From NCBI GenBank assembly GCA_021776055.1, contig JAJFGP010000135.1, positions 1-34,043 on the forward strand: a DNA stretch of 34,043 nt. The letters are read 5' to 3'. This document shows, one piece after another, positions 33,229 to 34,043 of this stretch; the first letter of the stretch is position 1, and every line of letters begins with the position of its first letter. This DNA comes from Kiloniellaceae bacterium (GTDB taxonomy: Bacteria; Pseudomonadota; Alphaproteobacteria; Kiloniellales; J153). A program made the position numbers and the translations under genes. The notes beneath the pieces are model-generated. The model was not told the origin of the DNA and did no database searches. It saw only the letters and a list, made by a program, of their open reading frames with translations.

Positions 33229-34043
33229 ATGAGCGAACTTAAAAACGTAAAACCGGTGCTCGTACTTGGCGGCAAAGGTAAGACGGGCCGACGCGTGGTT
33301 GAGCGCCTCCGAACTCTTGGCAAGGAGGTAATCGTCGCGTCCCGCTCAACAGTCCCGAGTTTTGATTGGAACGCCCCGGCTACCTGGGCGGATGTGCTGC
33401 AGGGCGTAGGCTCTGTCTACATTACTTATCAACCGGACCTCGCGGTGCCCGGCGCGGTAGAGGCGGTCGGTCGCTTCACCAAGCTGGCATTGGAGGCAGG
33501 TATTCGCCGACTGGTGTTGTTGTCGGGGCGTGGGGAAGAAGAAGCGCAGCGCGCCGAACAAATGCTGAAAGACAGCGGTGCCGACTGGACGATCGTCCGC
33601 GCGGGCTGGTTTGCCCAGAATTTCAGCGAGAACTTCCTGATGGATGGCGTGCTTAGCGGTCGGGTCGTGCTACCGGCAAGCACCACGAAGGAGCCGTTCG
33701 TCGATGCGGATGATATTGCGGATGTCGTTGTCGAGGCCCTGATGGACGATCGTCATATCGGCCAGCTCTATGAGGTAACGGGTCCGCGGTTGATGACCTT
33801 CGCCGATGCGGTCCATGAGATCGGTGCGGCCTGCGGCCGGGACATTCAGTTCGTCGAAGTCTCCGCTAGCGACTACGAAACGCTCCTAAAGCAACACCAA
33901 CTTCCCGACGATTTCGTTTGGTTGGTCATGTATCTGTTCACGACCGTGCTGGACGGACGCAACGAACATCTGAACGATGGCGTCCAGCGCGCCTTGGGGC
34001 GCGCGCCAAAGGATTTCAGCGACTATGCCCACGATGTTGCGGC
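33229..34043 (+). CDS. NAD(P)H-binding NmrA-like oxidoreductase or sensor (cut by window edge)
   Basis: The frame runs from the ATG at 33229 off the right end, giving 271 codons. The start MSELKNVKPVLVLGGKGKTG has the Rossmann glycine motif GGKGKTGRRV (residues 15-24). GIRRLVLLSGRGEEEAQRAE and DWTIVRAGWFAQNFSENFLM match the NmrA-like/atypical short-chain dehydrogenase family, as does EPFVDADDIADVVVEALMDD. These proteins are quinone or flavin reductases or redox-sensing NAD(P)H binders; which applies is unknown. AGGGAGAG lies five bases before the start. It is controlled by the divergent TetR protein, so it probably answers to a small toxic molecule. Confidence 0.88.
   Translation, partial: MSELKNVKPVLVLGGKGKTGRRVVERLRTLGKEVIVASRSTVPSFDWNAPATWADVLQGVGSVYITYQPDLAVPGAVEAVGRFTKLALEAGIRRLVLLSGRGEEEAQRAEQMLKDSGADWTIVRAGWFAQNFSENFLMDGVLSGRVVLPASTTKEPFVDADDIADVVVEALMDDRHIGQLYEVTGPRLMTFADAVHEIGAACGRDIQFVEVSASDYETLLKQHQLPDDFVWLVMYLFTTVLDGRNEHLNDGVQRALGRAPKDFSDYAHDVA

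Noticed and set aside
1-34043. Search for CRISPR arrays, tRNA or rRNA genes, transposases, phage genes, toxin-antitoxin or retron-like modules
   Set aside because: None were recognised by reading; every long open stretch is explained by housekeeping or catabolic genes.

Overview
The window is a GC-rich alphaproteobacterial chromosome segment, most like Rhodospirillales and relatives. The placement rests on gene order: rho, hemE/hemH/hemJ, ppsR-maf-aroE-coaE-dnaQ-secB, fxsA, a Tim44-like gene, mltA, smr, an XRE gene, hslVU and hisBHAFE-HIT form the conserved block that surrounds the replication origin in this class. No rRNA, tRNA, CRISPR array, insertion sequence or prophage was seen.

Layout. 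1-3727: rho (5' part), a SnoaL-like gene, hemJ, hemH and hemE, all leftward. 3728-4176: a 449-bp gap between the divergent hemE and ppsR genes. This is the classical alphaproteobacterial oriC position, and it holds an A/T-rich tract, a TAG-triplet run and several DnaA-box-like words. 4177-7774: tightly overlapping rightward genes (ppsR, maf, aroE, coaE, dnaQ). 7771-9363: leftward secB, a histidine phosphatase and fxsA. 9519-15568: rightward Tim44-like gene, mltA, lutABC (lactate oxidation), smr and a small XRE regulator. 15565-17461: leftward hslVU behind a heat-shock-like promoter. 17611-21794: the his operon (hisB, hisH, a GNAT gene, hisA, hisF, hisE) and a HIT gene. 21804-26886: comM, an orphan secreted protein, a frameshifted carbon-nitrogen hydrolase, gshB, a BON lipoprotein and yraN. 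26894-30009: an acetoin-dehydrogenase-type operon (acoC, acoB, acoA, read leftward from acoA). 30154-32477: divergent rsmI and a penicillin-binding-protein activator. 32541-34043: a divergent TetR / NAD(P)H-binding protein pair with three copies of one operator, cut by the right edge.

How the genes work together. Heme synthesis (hemE, hemJ, hemH) reads away from the origin on one side. On the other side is a housekeeping set for carbon-flux control, shikimate, CoA, replication proofreading and protein export. hslVU is the ATP-dependent protease pair. The his genes cover the middle of histidine synthesis (hisG, hisI, hisC, hisD and others are not here). lutABC and acoABC are two catabolic modules that appear to be inserted into otherwise conserved neighbourhoods. 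The right end looks accessory.

I did not find a clearly undescribed system. The observations most worth following are the origin region, the triple TetR operator, the frameshifted hydrolase, the palindromes before the XRE gene and the possible leaderless promoters.
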